Assembly: GCA_035695065.1 (NCBI GenBank)
Contig: DASSEW010000031.1
Span: forward strand, 19,944 to 83,943
Source of the DNA: 66-474 sp035695065
GTDB taxonomy: Bacteria > Pseudomonadota > Gammaproteobacteria > Xanthomonadales > Rhodanobacteraceae
Reading direction: 5' to 3'
DNA length: 64,000 bases
Shown here: piece after piece, positions 27,173 through 38,230 of the stretch
How positions within the stretch are numbered: position 1 is the first letter of the stretch
Layout of the letters: every line of letters begins with the position of its first letter
Notes under the pieces: model-generated
The model's input: the letters and a program-made list of their open reading frames with translations, nothing else
What the model was told of the DNA's origin: nothing
The model's database searches: none
Translations under genes and position numbers: made by a program

Positions 27173-27514
27173 ATGGCACAGTTCCTGATCAAGACGCTGA
27201 TCTCCGCGCTGCTGATCGCCGGCGCATCCGAACTTGGGAAGCGTTCCAGCGTAGCCGGCGCGATTCTCGTTTCGCTGCCGCTCACTTCGCTGCTGGCGAT
27301 GCTGTGGCTGTGGCACGACACCCGCGATCCGGCGCGGCTGGCCGGCTTCTCCATGGACATCTTCTGGCTGGTGATTCCCTCGCTGGTCTTGTTCGTGGTG
27401 CTCGCCTGGCTGCTGCGCGCGGGCTTCAATTTCTGGTGGAGCCTGGCCGCCGCGATCGCCGCCACGCTGATCGCCTATGCCGCGAGCGTGTGGCTGCTCG
27501 CCCGCTGGAAGTAG
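27173..27514 (+). CDS. DUF3147 family membrane protein
   Basis: 113 residues with four hydrophobic segments filling almost the whole protein (about 5-22, 27-46, 58-80, 85-108). The pattern KRSSVAGAILVSLPLTSLLAMLWL is that of DUF3147, a small inner-membrane family of unknown role. ATG 27173 directly follows a GTG. Four bases separate it from the HutD gene, so the two are probably co-transcribed. Confidence 0.78.
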   Translation: MAQFLIKTLISALLIAGASELGKRSSVAGAILVSLPLTSLLAMLWLWHDTRDPARLAGFSMDIFWLVIPSLVLFVVLAWLLRAGFNFWWSLAAAIAATLIAYAASVWLLARWK

Positions 27515-27518
27515 GCCG

Positions 27519-28073
27519 ATGAAACTGATCGCACTGCCGGCCGCTTCGCGCCGCATCGAACCGTGGGCCAACGGCTCGGGGCAAACGGCGGTGATCCTGC
27601 GCGAACCCGCTGCCGGCGACTGGCGGGTGCGGATCAGCATCGCGCAGGTCGAACGCGACGGACCGTTTTCCGACCTGCCGGACACGCGGCGCCTGCTGGT
27701 TCCGCTGGATGCGCCGATGGAATTGCGCTTCCCGGATGGGCAGGTGCAAAGGACGAACCGTTTCGGCGTGCTGCGCTTTGCCGGCGCGCCCGCACCTTAC
27801 GGCGTCCTGCCGGAAGGCCCGACGCGCGATTTCAACCTGATGTTGCGCCACGGCGCGCGCGGCGAATTGTTCGCGCGCACGCTGGTGGATTCGATGGTGC
27901 TGCCGCCGGAGGCCGATGCGCGCTGGCTGGTGTACCTGCATCGCGGGAGCGCCACGATTTCCACCGGCGCTACCCGACTGGAGCTTGCTGCGGACGATGC
28001 CGCAGTGCTGGCCGGCGCGCGCGCGGTGATCGAGGGCGCCGGCGAACTGGTGGTCGCGAAGTTGTACGCTTGA
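27519..28073 (+). CDS. hutD: HutD/Ves family cupin protein
   Basis: 184 residues. HutD family (also called Ves): PWANGSGQTAVILREP and WRVRISIAQVERDGPFS near the start, GPTRDFNLMLRHG in the middle. A double cupin-like fold with a proposed role in limiting histidine catabolism when formylglutamate is high. The only other hut gene here is hutG at 6.5 kb. It starts four bases after DUF3147. Confidence 0.85.
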   Translation: MKLIALPAASRRIEPWANGSGQTAVILREPAAGDWRVRISIAQVERDGPFSDLPDTRRLLVPLDAPMELRFPDGQVQRTNRFGVLRFAGAPAPYGVLPEGPTRDFNLMLRHGARGELFARTLVDSMVLPPEADARWLVYLHRGSATISTGATRLELAADDAAVLAGARAVIEGAGELVVAKLYA

Positions 28074-28082
28074 GGGCAACCC

Positions 28083-28152
28083 AATCGAAAGTCGAGAATC
28101 GTAAACCGGAAATCGAACCAACTTTTCGACTTTCGACTTCCGACTTTTCGAC
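28083..28152. repeat. Inverted pair of heptamer clusters upstream of the two-component system
   Basis: Five 7-base units of the AATCGAA/AGTCGAG type at 28083-28117, six bases, then four units of the TTTCGAC/TTCCGAC type at 28124-28152, roughly reverse complements. The cluster sits between the hutD stop and the response regulator start and will be in the leader or 3' end of one of them. Confidence 0.65.
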
Positions 28153-28178
28153 AACCCCACGGCCCCAATTGGAATCCC

Positions 28179-28865
28179 ATGCGCATCCTGGTAGTCGAAG
28201 ACGATGCAGCCATCGCCGATGCGGTCTGTGATGCGCTGAAGCGCGCCGGGCACACCGTGGATCATCTGACCGACGGCCGGCAGGCGCTCACCGCGCTGCG
28301 CGAACACACCTTCGCGCTGGTGGTGCTGGACCTCGGCCTGCCGGGCGCGGAGGGCGGCGAGATCCTGCGCAAGCTGCGCTCGGACGCCGACCCGGTGCCG
28401 GTGCTGATCATCACCGCGCGCGACGAACTGGACCAGCGCGTGCGCGCACTCGACCTCGGCGCCGACGATTACCTGGTGAAGCCGTTCGCGCTGGCGGAGT
28501 TCGAGGCGCGCGTGCGCGCGCTGCTGCGGCGACGCGCCTCGCAGGGCGTGCCGACGGTGCGGATCGGCAACCTGTCGGTGGACCTCGCCGGCCGTCGCGC
28601 GCTGCTGGACGACGTGGCACTCGAGCTCACCGCGCGCGAATTCGGCCTGCTGGAGGCGCTGCTGTTGCGCCGCGGCCGCGTCACCTCGCGCGAGCAATTG
28701 ATCGAGACGCTATGCAAGTGGGACGAGACACTCTCCGACAACGGACTCGACATCGCGGTGTACCGGCTGCGCCGCAAGCTCGCCGGCAGCGGCGTTTCGG
28801 TGCGTACCGTGCGCGGACTGGGTTACCTCGTCGAAGAGGGCGGCGATGGCGACGCGCAGCCATAG
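28179..28865 (+). CDS. OmpR-family response regulator
   Basis: 228 residues. Receiver domain (1-115) with the acidic pocket VVEDD, phospho-acceptor Asp in LVVLDLGLPG and Lys in YLVKPF; winged-helix DNA-binding domain (125-225) ending VRTVRGLGYLVEE. Closest in style to QseB/TctD regulators. The sensor kinase gene begins within its last codons, so the pair is translationally coupled. Signal and targets unknown. Confidence 0.93.
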   Translation: MRILVVEDDAAIADAVCDALKRAGHTVDHLTDGRQALTALREHTFALVVLDLGLPGAEGGEILRKLRSDADPVPVLIITARDELDQRVRALDLGADDYLVKPFALAEFEARVRALLRRRASQGVPTVRIGNLSVDLAGRRALLDDVALELTAREFGLLEALLLRRGRVTSREQLIETLCKWDETLSDNGLDIAVYRLRRKLAGSGVSVRTVRGLGYLVEEGGDGDAQP

Positions 28866-30228
28866 CCTCAGGCGCAGGCTGTTGCTGCAGGTCGGCCTGC
28901 CGCTGTGCGTGGTGCTGGTGTGCGGCGCCGCGCTCACCTACGGGCTCGCGCTGTACTACGCCAATCGCGTCTACGACCGCTGGCTGCTGGATTCCGCGCG
29001 CGCGCTCGGGCAACTGGTCAACAGCGACGCTGGCCGCAACGAACTGACCGACCAGGCGCGCATCCTGCTCGAATACGATCACCAGGATCGCGTGGTGTAT
29101 GCAGTGCGTAGCATTCGCTACGGATTGCTGGCGGGCGATCGCGCACTGCCACAACCGCAGGCACCCGCCCCGCAACCCGATCCCATCTTTTCGAGCTTTC
29201 GTGTCGGCGGCCACACCATGCGCATGGTGTCGGTGCTGATCCCGAACGACCACGCAACCAACGACACGCTGGTGATCTCGGCCGCGGAAACCGTGCGCAA
29301 GCGGCACCTGCTGGCGCGCGAACTGCTGGTCGCGACGGTGCCGATCGAATTCGCTCTGATCCTGCTGGCGATGGGCCTGGTGTGGCTGGGCGTCAACCGC
29401 GGCCTGCGCGTGCTCGATCCGCTCGCGCGCGAACTGCGCCTGCGCCACGCCGGCGACTTGTCGCCGTTGCGAACGGCTGACATTCCGCTGGAGGTGCAGC
29501 CGCTGGTGGCGACGATCGACGCGCTGCTGGGGCGCGTGGATCGCATGCTGGCGCAGCAACAACGCTTCATCGCCGATGCCGCGCACCAGTTGCGCACGCC
29601 GCTGGCCGGACTGCGCCTGCAGGCCGAACGCGCGCTGGCCGATCCGCGCCCCGAATCGGTGCGCGAGGCACTGGCGCACGTCGAGCGCCTGTCGGCCGGC
29701 ACCGCGCGCGCCGCCGGACAGTTGCTCGCGCTGGCACGCGCGCAGGCGCCGGACGAAGTGGTCGGCGCGATCGCGCCGCTCGACCTCGCTGTGCTGGTGC
29801 GCGACGAGGTCGCCACGCGCGTGCCCGCCGCGCTGGCGCAGCACGCCGATCTCGGCTACAGCGGCTTCACGCAGGGCGTTCGCGTGGTCGGCGATGCGCT
29901 GTTGCTGCGCGAGCTGCTCGGCAACCTGATCGACAACGCGTTGCGTTATGGAAGGCGGGACGGCGTGGTCACGGTCTCGCTGGAATCGGGCGACGACGCC
30001 GGCGTGGTACTGGCGGTGAGCGACGACGGCGAAGGCGTTCCGGAGCAGCTCTGGCCACGGCTTGGCGAGCGCTTCTTCAGGGTGGATGGCAACCGCCGCG
30101 ACGGCAGCGGACTCGGGCTTGCGATCGTGCGCGAAATCGCCGAGCGCCACGGCGCCAGCGTGGAATTCGGCGTCGGCTTGAACGGACATGGCTTGCGCGT
30201 GGAGGTGCGGTTTCCGCCGCAAACTTGA
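28846..30228 (+). CDS. Sensor histidine kinase (TctE/QseC type)
   Basis: 460 residues. First membrane helix about 13-36, periplasmic sensor about 37-160, second helix about 165-185, HAMP-like linker, HisKA with the phospho-acceptor His in ADAAHQLRTPLAGL, and a complete HATPase domain (N box NLIDNALRYG, G1 VSDDGEGVP, G2 GSGLGLAIV). Partner of the regulator overlapping it upstream. The periplasmic part has a Pro/Gln-rich stretch and gives no clue to the ligand. Confidence 0.92.
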   Translation: MATRSHSLRRRLLLQVGLPLCVVLVCGAALTYGLALYYANRVYDRWLLDSARALGQLVNSDAGRNELTDQARILLEYDHQDRVVYAVRSIRYGLLAGDRALPQPQAPAPQPDPIFSSFRVGGHTMRMVSVLIPNDHATNDTLVISAAETVRKRHLLARELLVATVPIEFALILLAMGLVWLGVNRGLRVLDPLARELRLRHAGDLSPLRTADIPLEVQPLVATIDALLGRVDRMLAQQQRFIADAAHQLRTPLAGLRLQAERALADPRPESVREALAHVERLSAGTARAAGQLLALARAQAPDEVVGAIAPLDLAVLVRDEVATRVPAALAQHADLGYSGFTQGVRVVGDALLLRELLGNLIDNALRYGRRDGVVTVSLESGDDAGVVLAVSDDGEGVPEQLWPRLGERFFRVDGNRRDGSGLGLAIVREIAERHGASVEFGVGLNGHGLRVEVRFPPQT

Positions 30229-30293
30229 CGCAATGCTCATTGTCATCCCGGCCACGGAATGGCCGAGATCCAGTTCCAGGGATGGAAAAGCAA

Positions 30294-30611
30294 CTAGCGA
30301 TCGTTGCGCGTGTAGATCGCCCCATCTTCAATCCGCACCGGGAAGCTCGCGATCGGCACTACCGCGGGCGGCGCCACGACCGAACCGTCGCGCAAATCGA
30401 AGCGCGCGCCATGGCGCGGGCATTCCACTTCGAAACCATGCACTTCGCCGCCGGTGAGTTCGCCGCCGTCGTGGGTGCAGGTGTCCTCGACCGCGTAGTA
30501 CGCGCCCTCGATGTTGAACACCGCGATCGGGGTGTCGCCGTCCCATGCGACCTGGTATTCGCCGGGCAGCAACTCGGAAACGGTGCAGACGCGGATCCAG
30601 TTGTCGGGCAT
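30294..30611 (-). CDS. Rieske-type [2Fe-2S] ferredoxin
   Basis: 105 residues, a single Rieske domain: C-T-H in EDTCTHDGG and C-P-R-H in VECPRHGARFD ligate the cluster. This is the soluble ferredoxin type that donates electrons to oxygenases, also often found at the end of SUF operons. It begins two bases after the GNAT stop, the last gene of the suf transcript. Partner enzyme not visible in the window. Confidence 0.92.
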   Translation of the reverse strand: MPDNWIRVCTVSELLPGEYQVAWDGDTPIAVFNIEGAYYAVEDTCTHDGGELTGGEVHGFEVECPRHGARFDLRDGSVVAPPAVVPIASFPVRIEDGAIYTRNDR

Positions 30612-30613
30612 GG

Positions 30614-31168
30614 TCAGCCTCGAAGCGCCTTCACCAGCCATTCGAAACGCAGGTCGTCGCGCCTGGGGATGCCGAAGCGCTCGTCGCCGTACGGAAACAG
30701 CTTGTACTCGCCGGTGCGGCGGTAGCCGCGCCGCTCGTACCAGGCGATGAGCGAATCGCGGATGCTGATCACGCTCATCCGCATCCGTTTGCAATGCCAT
30801 TCGTCGCGCGCAATGCGCTCGGCCTCCGCCAGCAGCGCGCGACCGATGCCGGCGTTCTGCAGGTCCGGTCGCACCGAGAACATGCCGAAGTAGCCATCTC
30901 CACCGGGTTGTCTTTCGATCAGGCAGGAAGCGAGCAATTCGCCACCGCGTTCGGCCAGCACGATGCGCGCGTCATCGCGCGCGATCAGAGTCGAAACGTC
31001 GGCACTATCGGTGCGCTGGCCATCCAGGAAATCCGCCTCCGTGGTCCAGCCCGCGCGGCTGGCAGCGCCGCGATAGGCCGATTCGGTCAGTGCGACGATC
31101 GCTTCCACGTCGGCTGCAATGGCGCGGCGGAATGTCAGCGCGCTGTCGGTCATGGTCACGCTCATCAT
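30614..31168 (-). CDS. GNAT family N-acetyltransferase in the suf operon
   Basis: 184 residues. GNAT domain with FRRAIAADVEAIVALTESAYRG, the acetyl-CoA loop SVRPDLQNAGIGRALL and the closing AWYERRGYRRTGEY. Three ATGs (31168, 31165, 31153) could start it; the first abuts the sufS stop (TGAATGATG). Acetyl acceptor unknown. Its place between sufS and the Rieske ferredoxin suggests co-expression with Fe-S assembly, not necessarily a role in it. Confidence 0.85.
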   Translation of the reverse strand: MMSVTMTDSALTFRRAIAADVEAIVALTESAYRGAASRAGWTTEADFLDGQRTDSADVSTLIARDDARIVLAERGGELLASCLIERQPGGDGYFGMFSVRPDLQNAGIGRALLAEAERIARDEWHCKRMRMSVISIRDSLIAWYERRGYRRTGEYKLFPYGDERFGIPRRDDLRFEWLVKALRG

Positions 31169-32431
31169 TCATCCCAGCAGTTTGCGAACGCGCCCGATCG
31201 CCGCGACCAGCGCGTCGATTTCTTCGGTCGTGTTCCAGAACGCCAGCGATGCGCGCGCGGTGGCGGGCACGCCGTAGAACTGCATCAGCGGGTGCGCGCA
31301 ATGATGGCCCGAGCGCACCGCGATGCCTTCCTGGTCCAGCAGCGTCGCCACGTCGTGCGCGTGCGCGCCCTCGATCAGGAACGAGATCACCGCCGCCTTC
31401 TCGCGCGCGGTGCCGATGATGCGCAACCCCGGAACGGCTTGCAGCGCCCGCGTCGCGTAATCCAGCAGTTCGTGCTCGCGCGCGGCGATGTTGGTCATGC
31501 CGATTGCCTGCAGGTAATCCACCGCCGCGCCCAGCCCCGCGAAGCCGGCGATATTCGGCGTGCCGGCCTCGAATTTGTGCGGTGGATCGGCAAAGGTCGT
31601 CCCGGAGAATTTCACCTCGCGGATCATTTCGCCGCCGCCGAAGAACGGCGACATGGATTGCAGGTGCTCGCGCTTCGCCCACAGCGCGCCGGTGCCGGTC
31701 GGGCCGCACATCTTGTGGCCGGTCAGGCAATAGAAATCGCAACCGATTGAAGCGACGTCCAGCGGCATGTGCGGCGCGGCCTGCGAGCCGTCGATCAGCA
31801 GCGGGATGCCGCGCCTGCGGCACTCGCGCGCCAGTTCCTTGACCGGATTGATGGTGCCCAGCACGTTGGAAACATGCGTCACGCAAGCCAGCTTCACTTC
31901 GTCCGTCAAGGCTTCGACGAATTTCTCGACGATCAGTTCGCCGCTTTCGGTGATCGGTGCCACTTTCAGGTGCGCACCGGTGCGTTCGCACACCAGTTGC
32001 CACGGCACGATGTTGGCGTGGTGCTCCATCGTGGTGACGAGGATCGCGTCGCCTTCCTTCAGCCGCGGCAATGCGTAGCTGTAGGCGACGAGGTTGGCCG
32101 CCATCGTGGTGCCGGATGTGAGCACGACCTCGTCGCGATGCGTGGCGCCGATGAACGCAGCCAGCTTGTTGCGCGCGCCTTCGTACAGCGCGGTGGATTC
32201 GCTGCCGAGCTGGTGCACCGCGCGCGAAACGTTGGCATTGGACTGGCGGTAGAAACGATCCACCGCCTCGATCACGGGCGCGGGCTTCTGCGAGGTGTTG
32301 GCGCTGTCCAGATAGACCAGCGGCTTGCCGTGCACGCTGCGCGCCAGCAGCGGGAAGTCGGCGCGAACGCGTGCCCAATCAACCTGCTTTTCCCCAATCC
32401 CGGCATGGGGTTGTTCGACGCGAACGCTCAT
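31169..32431 (-). CDS. sufS: Cysteine desulfurase SufS
   Basis: 420 residues, group II desulfurase. PLP-binding Lys in CLTGHKMCGPTGTG, PLP phosphate contacts in TMEHHANIVPW, and the sulfur-carrying Cys378 in VRSGHHCAHPLM, with the short active-site loop of group II. Takes sulfur from cysteine and passes it to a SufE/SufU partner, neither of which is in this operon. Start ATG 32431 overlaps the sufD stop (ATGA). Cytoplasmic. Confidence 0.95.
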   Translation of the reverse strand: MSVRVEQPHAGIGEKQVDWARVRADFPLLARSVHGKPLVYLDSANTSQKPAPVIEAVDRFYRQSNANVSRAVHQLGSESTALYEGARNKLAAFIGATHRDEVVLTSGTTMAANLVAYSYALPRLKEGDAILVTTMEHHANIVPWQLVCERTGAHLKVAPITESGELIVEKFVEALTDEVKLACVTHVSNVLGTINPVKELARECRRRGIPLLIDGSQAAPHMPLDVASIGCDFYCLTGHKMCGPTGTGALWAKREHLQSMSPFFGGGEMIREVKFSGTTFADPPHKFEAGTPNIAGFAGLGAAVDYLQAIGMTNIAAREHELLDYATRALQAVPGLRIIGTAREKAAVISFLIEGAHAHDVATLLDQEGIAVRSGHHCAHPLMQFYGVPATARASLAFWNTTEEIDALVAAIGRVRKLLG

Positions 32432-33740
32432 GTGTCGTCGTCCTCGCGCGGAAGATGGGCCAGCAGCAGCGCGTCGCAATGCTCGCGCAGCGGCTGCGGC
32501 TCCAGATCGCCCAGTGCCACGGCGCAGAACGCCCGCACCAGCAGCATGCGCGCCTGTTCCGCCGGCACGCCGCGCGAGCGCAGGTAGAAGAGCGCGCGCT
32601 CGTCCAGTTGACCGACGGTGGCGCCGTGCGCGGCCTTCACCTCGTCGGCGTAGATCTCCAGCGCCGGCCGCGTATCGATTTCCGCATCCGATGAAAGCAG
32701 CAGGTTCTTGTTGGACAGCCGCGCGTCGGAACCATCCGCGCCGGGATGCACCGTGATCGCGCCATGGAACACGCCGCGCGCGCGGTCGTCGGCTACGCCG
32801 CGCCAGAGCGCAGCGCTCCCGGTATCACGGCCACGATGTTCGATCAACAATTCAGTGTCGGCGTGCTGGCGGCCACGCAGCGCGAACGCTCCACGCGTCT
32901 CCACGCGCGATCGATCGCCATCCAGCGCGACACGCACTTCATGCCGCGCCAGCGCGCCGCCCAGTTCCAGCGCATGCAGCCTCGCGCGTGCATCTTCGTG
33001 CAGGCGCAGTTCGCTGCGACGAAGCAGGGTCGCCTTGTCGGCAGCATCCTGCACGATCAGCAGATCCAGTTGCGCGCCTTCGCGCAGCACCATTTCGCTC
33101 GCCAGGTTCGCGAAATGCGCATGCTCGCCCGAGGCCGCGTGGTGCTCGATCAACTTGAGCTGCGAACCCGCGCCGAGTTCGATCAGGTTGCGCGCGTGCC
33201 ACGCGACGTCGCCTTCCGCCGCCATGCCGACATGCACCAGATGAACCGGCGCTTCGATGCGCGCCCCTTCGGCCACATTCAACACCACGCCCTCCGTCGC
33301 CAGCGCCAGGTTCAACGCGGCATAGGCGTCGCGCGACTCGTGGTCCTGTCGCGACAACGCGAAGCGCAGCGGCTCGGGTCGTTCGGCCAAAGCGTGCGAC
33401 AACGGCCGCAGGCTCAATCCTTCCGGCAAGTCTTGCAGTCGCGAAAGATCGGCGCGGAACACGCCGTTGACGAACACCAGCCGCGGCCCGGCAACCCCCG
33501 GCAACGCGATGATGCCTTCGTCAATCGCGCGCGTGAGAGCGCTTTCGTCGCGCGAACCAAAGCTGCGCCGCTCCAGCGCGCGCAGCGCGGTGTACTTCCA
33601 CAATTCGTTGCGCGCGGTCGGCAGGCCTGCCGCAAGGAACGCCTGCATCGCGTCGCGTCGCGCCGCATCCAGCCAGCCGATGCCGCTGGCCGGCAACGCC
33701 GCGCTATGCATGGACTCGACGAAGGGCGCGACGGCTGCGC

Positions 33741-33744
<4 letters not shown>
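32428..33744 (-). CDS. sufD: Fe-S assembly scaffold protein SufD
   Basis: 438 residues. Beta-helix core of the SufB/SufD family with NELWKYTALRALER near the N-terminus and the conserved C-terminal stretch SNKNLLLSSDAEIDTRPALEIYADEVKAAHGAT, followed by the helical YLRSRGVPAEQARMLL segment. Forms the SufBC2D complex that builds Fe-S clusters. Start is GTG 33744, overlapping the sufC stop (GTGA). Confidence 0.95.
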
Positions 33745-34505
<761 letters not shown>

Positions 34506-34517
34506 GGCCCTGCTCTT

Positions 34518-34602
34518 GTAGGGTGGGTCAGCCGCGCAGCGGCGTACCCCACCGACATCCGCGAACGGCGGGTTACGCGCCTGCGGCGCCAACCCGCCCT
34601 AC
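34518..34602. repeat. 85-bp double-hairpin repeat between sufB and sufC
   Basis: Bounded by GTAGGGTGGG (34518-34527) and CCCGCCCTAC (34593-34602), with two internal hairpins built on GCCGCGCAGCGGC and GCGCCTGCGGCGC. A sister of exactly equal length lies between sucC and sucD (39124-39208). Could set a decay or attenuation boundary between sufB and sufCDS. Confidence 0.75.
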
Positions 34603-34607
34603 TTTCA

Positions 34608-36047
<1,440 letters not shown>

Positions 36048-36048
36048 G

Positions 36049-36486
36049 TCACGCTCCCGCACGACGCGAACGGCGCGGTTGCGCGGCCGGGCGCAGCATG
36101 TCGGCCAGGCTCACCGCGCGCAGCGCGGCATTCACCGCACCACCGATGCCTTGCCAGCCGCTGGACACATTGCAATGCGCCTCGCGCTCGCAACCCGCAT
36201 GACCGGCGCAACATTCGGTGAGACCGATCGGACCATCCAGCGCCTCGACGATCTCGGCAAGCGTGATCGCGCGCGGCGAACGCGCGAGCCGGTAGCCGCC
36301 GGCCGCACCGCGGAAGGATTCGACCAGGTTCGCGTGCGCGAGCTGCTTCAGCAGCTTGCTGACGGTCGGCAATTCCAGCTTGGTTTCCTCGGCGATCTGC
36401 GCAGCCGAAAGCACCGCCTCGTCATGACGCGCAAGGCAGGTCATCACCACGGAAGCGTAGTCGGCCAGTCGGCTGACGCGGAGCAC
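36049..36486 (-). CDS. Rrf2-family SUF operon regulator
   Basis: 145 residues. Winged-helix Rrf2 domain (1-85; SRLADYASVVMTCLAR, LPTVSKLLKQLAHANLV) and a cysteine-bearing loop C92, C93, C99, C105 (ECCAGHAGCEREAHC) that should hold a [2Fe-2S] cluster. Belongs to the SUF regulator group of Rrf2 rather than IscR of isc operons. First gene of the suf transcript, so it probably represses its own operon when clusters are plentiful. A candidate operator lies 19 bases before the start. Confidence 0.9.
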   Translation of the reverse strand: MLRVSRLADYASVVMTCLARHDEAVLSAAQIAEETKLELPTVSKLLKQLAHANLVESFRGAAGGYRLARSPRAITLAEIVEALDGPIGLTECCAGHAGCEREAHCNVSSGWQGIGGAVNAALRAVSLADMLRPAAQPRRSRRAGA

Positions 36487-36504
36487 GGCGGAACCTCGAA
36501 ATAG

Positions 36505-36519
36505 GTACCAAAATGGTAC
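36505..36519 (-). promoter_or_regulatory. Candidate operator of the suf operon
   Basis: GTACC and GGTAC separated by AAAAT form a palindrome 19 bases upstream of the rrf2 ATG. Placed so close to the start it would overlap the promoter or transcript start, as expected for an autorepressor site. Only one copy was noticed in the window. Confidence 0.5.
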
Positions 36520-36553
36520 GATTTCGCGGCTCCGTGGTCAAATTGAATGTTGT

Positions 36554-38161
36554 TCAGCGCCACCCCGAGCTGATGGGATACCGCCGCTCGCGGCCGAACG
36601 CGCAGGTGGACACCCGCGGCCCCGGCGCGGCCTGGCGGCGCTTGAATTCGTTGGCGAGCACCATGCGCACCACGCGATGCACGGTGTCGGCCTCGAAACC
36701 GGCCGCGATGATCTCCACCTGTGACTGCGCGCCCTCGATGTAGCGCGACAGAATCCCGTCGAGGATGTCGTAGGGCGGCAGTGAATCCTGGTCGGTCTGC
36801 TCCGCGCGCAACTCCGCCGAGGGCGGACGCTCGATCACCGCGGGCGGGATCACCTCGCCTTGCGTATTCCGCCACCTCGCCAGCCGGTACACCTGCGTCT
36901 TGTAGACGTCCTTCAACGGTGCGTAGGCGCCGCACATGTCGCCGTACAGCGTGGCGTAACCGACCGCCATCTCGCTCTTGTTGCCGGTGGTCAGCAGCAG
37001 CGCGCCGGTCTGGTTGGAGAGCGCCATCAGCAACACGCCGCGACCGCGCGACTGCAGGTTCTGGGCGGTGACGTCGCTCAATTCGCCGCAGGCCTTGTTC
37101 AGAGTTGCGTCGAAGGCCGCGAACGCAGGTTCGATCGGAAGATCCAGATAGCGCACGCCCAGCGCCTGCGCTTGCGCGCGCGCTTCGCGCAACGACAGTT
37201 CGGAGGTGTAGCGCGACGGCAGCATCACCGCGGCCACTTTGTCGGCGCCCAGCGCGTCCACGGCGATCGCGAGCGTCAACCCGGAATCGATGCCGCCGGA
37301 CAAACCCAGCAGCACATCCTTGAATCGATTCTTGCCCACGTAGTCGCGCACGCCGCGCACCAGGCCGGCATAGAGGATCGCTTCCTCGCTTTCGTACGTG
37401 CGCGCGGGCCAGTCCAGCGCCCGCAGAGCGCGCAACTCAGGATCGAATTCGACGAACAACAGGTGTTCCTCGAACGACGGCGCGCGCGCGATCACTTCGC
37501 CATTCGCCGCGACCAGCAGCGAGGCGCCGTCGAACAGCAGGTCGTCCTGGCCGCCGATCACGTTGACGTAGGCGATCGGCAGGTCGTTCTCGCGTGCGCG
37601 TTGCGCCAGCAGCGCTTCGCGCGTGGCAGCTTGCTTCGTGTCGTAAGGCGAGGCGTTGATCACCAGCAGCAGTTGCGCGCCGTTCGCCGCCGTTTTCGCG
37701 GCCGGTTCGGCTTCCCAGATGTCCTCGCAGATAATGAGGCCGACGCGCACGCCTTCGCAGTCGAACACCAGCGGATCGTGGCCGGGGCGGAACCAGCGCT
37801 TCTCGTCGAAGACGGTGTAATTCGGCAGCGCCTGCTTGTGATACGTCGCCAGGATTTCGCGATCCGCAATCACCGAGGCCGCGTTGTAGACCTCGCCGAC
37901 CGCATGCGGATGCCCGACCACGGCAGTGATGCCTTCGACGGTTTTCACGAGCGAGGCGAGCTCGGCTTCGCAACCGGCGAGAAATCCGGGGCGCAGCAGC
38001 AGGTCTTCGGCCGGATAGCCACACAGGGATTGTTCCGGGAACGCGATCAGCGCCGCGCCGCGTCCGCGCGCTTCATTCGCCAGTTCGCGCATCCGCGAAG
38101 CATTCGCCGCCACCGCGCCGACGGGAAAATCGCATTGGGCGAGTGCGAAGCGAAGCGCCAT
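36554..38161 (-). CDS. nadE: Glutamine-dependent NAD+ synthetase
   Basis: 535 residues, two domains. N-terminal nitrilase-type glutaminase (1-270) with its triad in FPEQSLCGYP (Glu), YHKQALPNY (Lys) and GLIICEDIWE (Cys); C-terminal synthetase (280-535) with the P-loop LLGLSGGIDSG and TTGNKSEMAVGYATLYGDMCG. Amidates nicotinic acid adenine dinucleotide to NAD+, taking ammonia from glutamine. It lies downstream of sucD on the same strand, 69 bases away across a hairpin. Confidence 0.96.
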   Translation of the reverse strand: MALRFALAQCDFPVGAVAANASRMRELANEARGRGAALIAFPEQSLCGYPAEDLLLRPGFLAGCEAELASLVKTVEGITAVVGHPHAVGEVYNAASVIADREILATYHKQALPNYTVFDEKRWFRPGHDPLVFDCEGVRVGLIICEDIWEAEPAAKTAANGAQLLLVINASPYDTKQAATREALLAQRARENDLPIAYVNVIGGQDDLLFDGASLLVAANGEVIARAPSFEEHLLFVEFDPELRALRALDWPARTYESEEAILYAGLVRGVRDYVGKNRFKDVLLGLSGGIDSGLTLAIAVDALGADKVAAVMLPSRYTSELSLREARAQAQALGVRYLDLPIEPAFAAFDATLNKACGELSDVTAQNLQSRGRGVLLMALSNQTGALLLTTGNKSEMAVGYATLYGDMCGAYAPLKDVYKTQVYRLARWRNTQGEVIPPAVIERPPSAELRAEQTDQDSLPPYDILDGILSRYIEGAQSQVEIIAAGFEADTVHRVVRMVLANEFKRRQAAPGPRVSTCAFGRERRYPISSGWR

Positions 38162-38184
38162 GCTTTTCGAACTCCGGAAACAGC

Positions 38185-38207
38185 GAGGCCGCGATCAACG
38201 CGGCCTC
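38185..38207 (-). terminator. Hairpin after sucCD, probable terminator
   Basis: GAGGCCGCG (38185-38193) pairs perfectly with CGCGGCCTC (38199-38207) around ATCAA, 23 bases beyond the sucD stop on the minus strand. The sequence after it (GCTGTTTCC) is only weakly T-rich. It separates sucCD from nadE. Confidence 0.5.
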
Positions 38208-38230
38208 ACATTCTAATCCAGCGCCACGGA

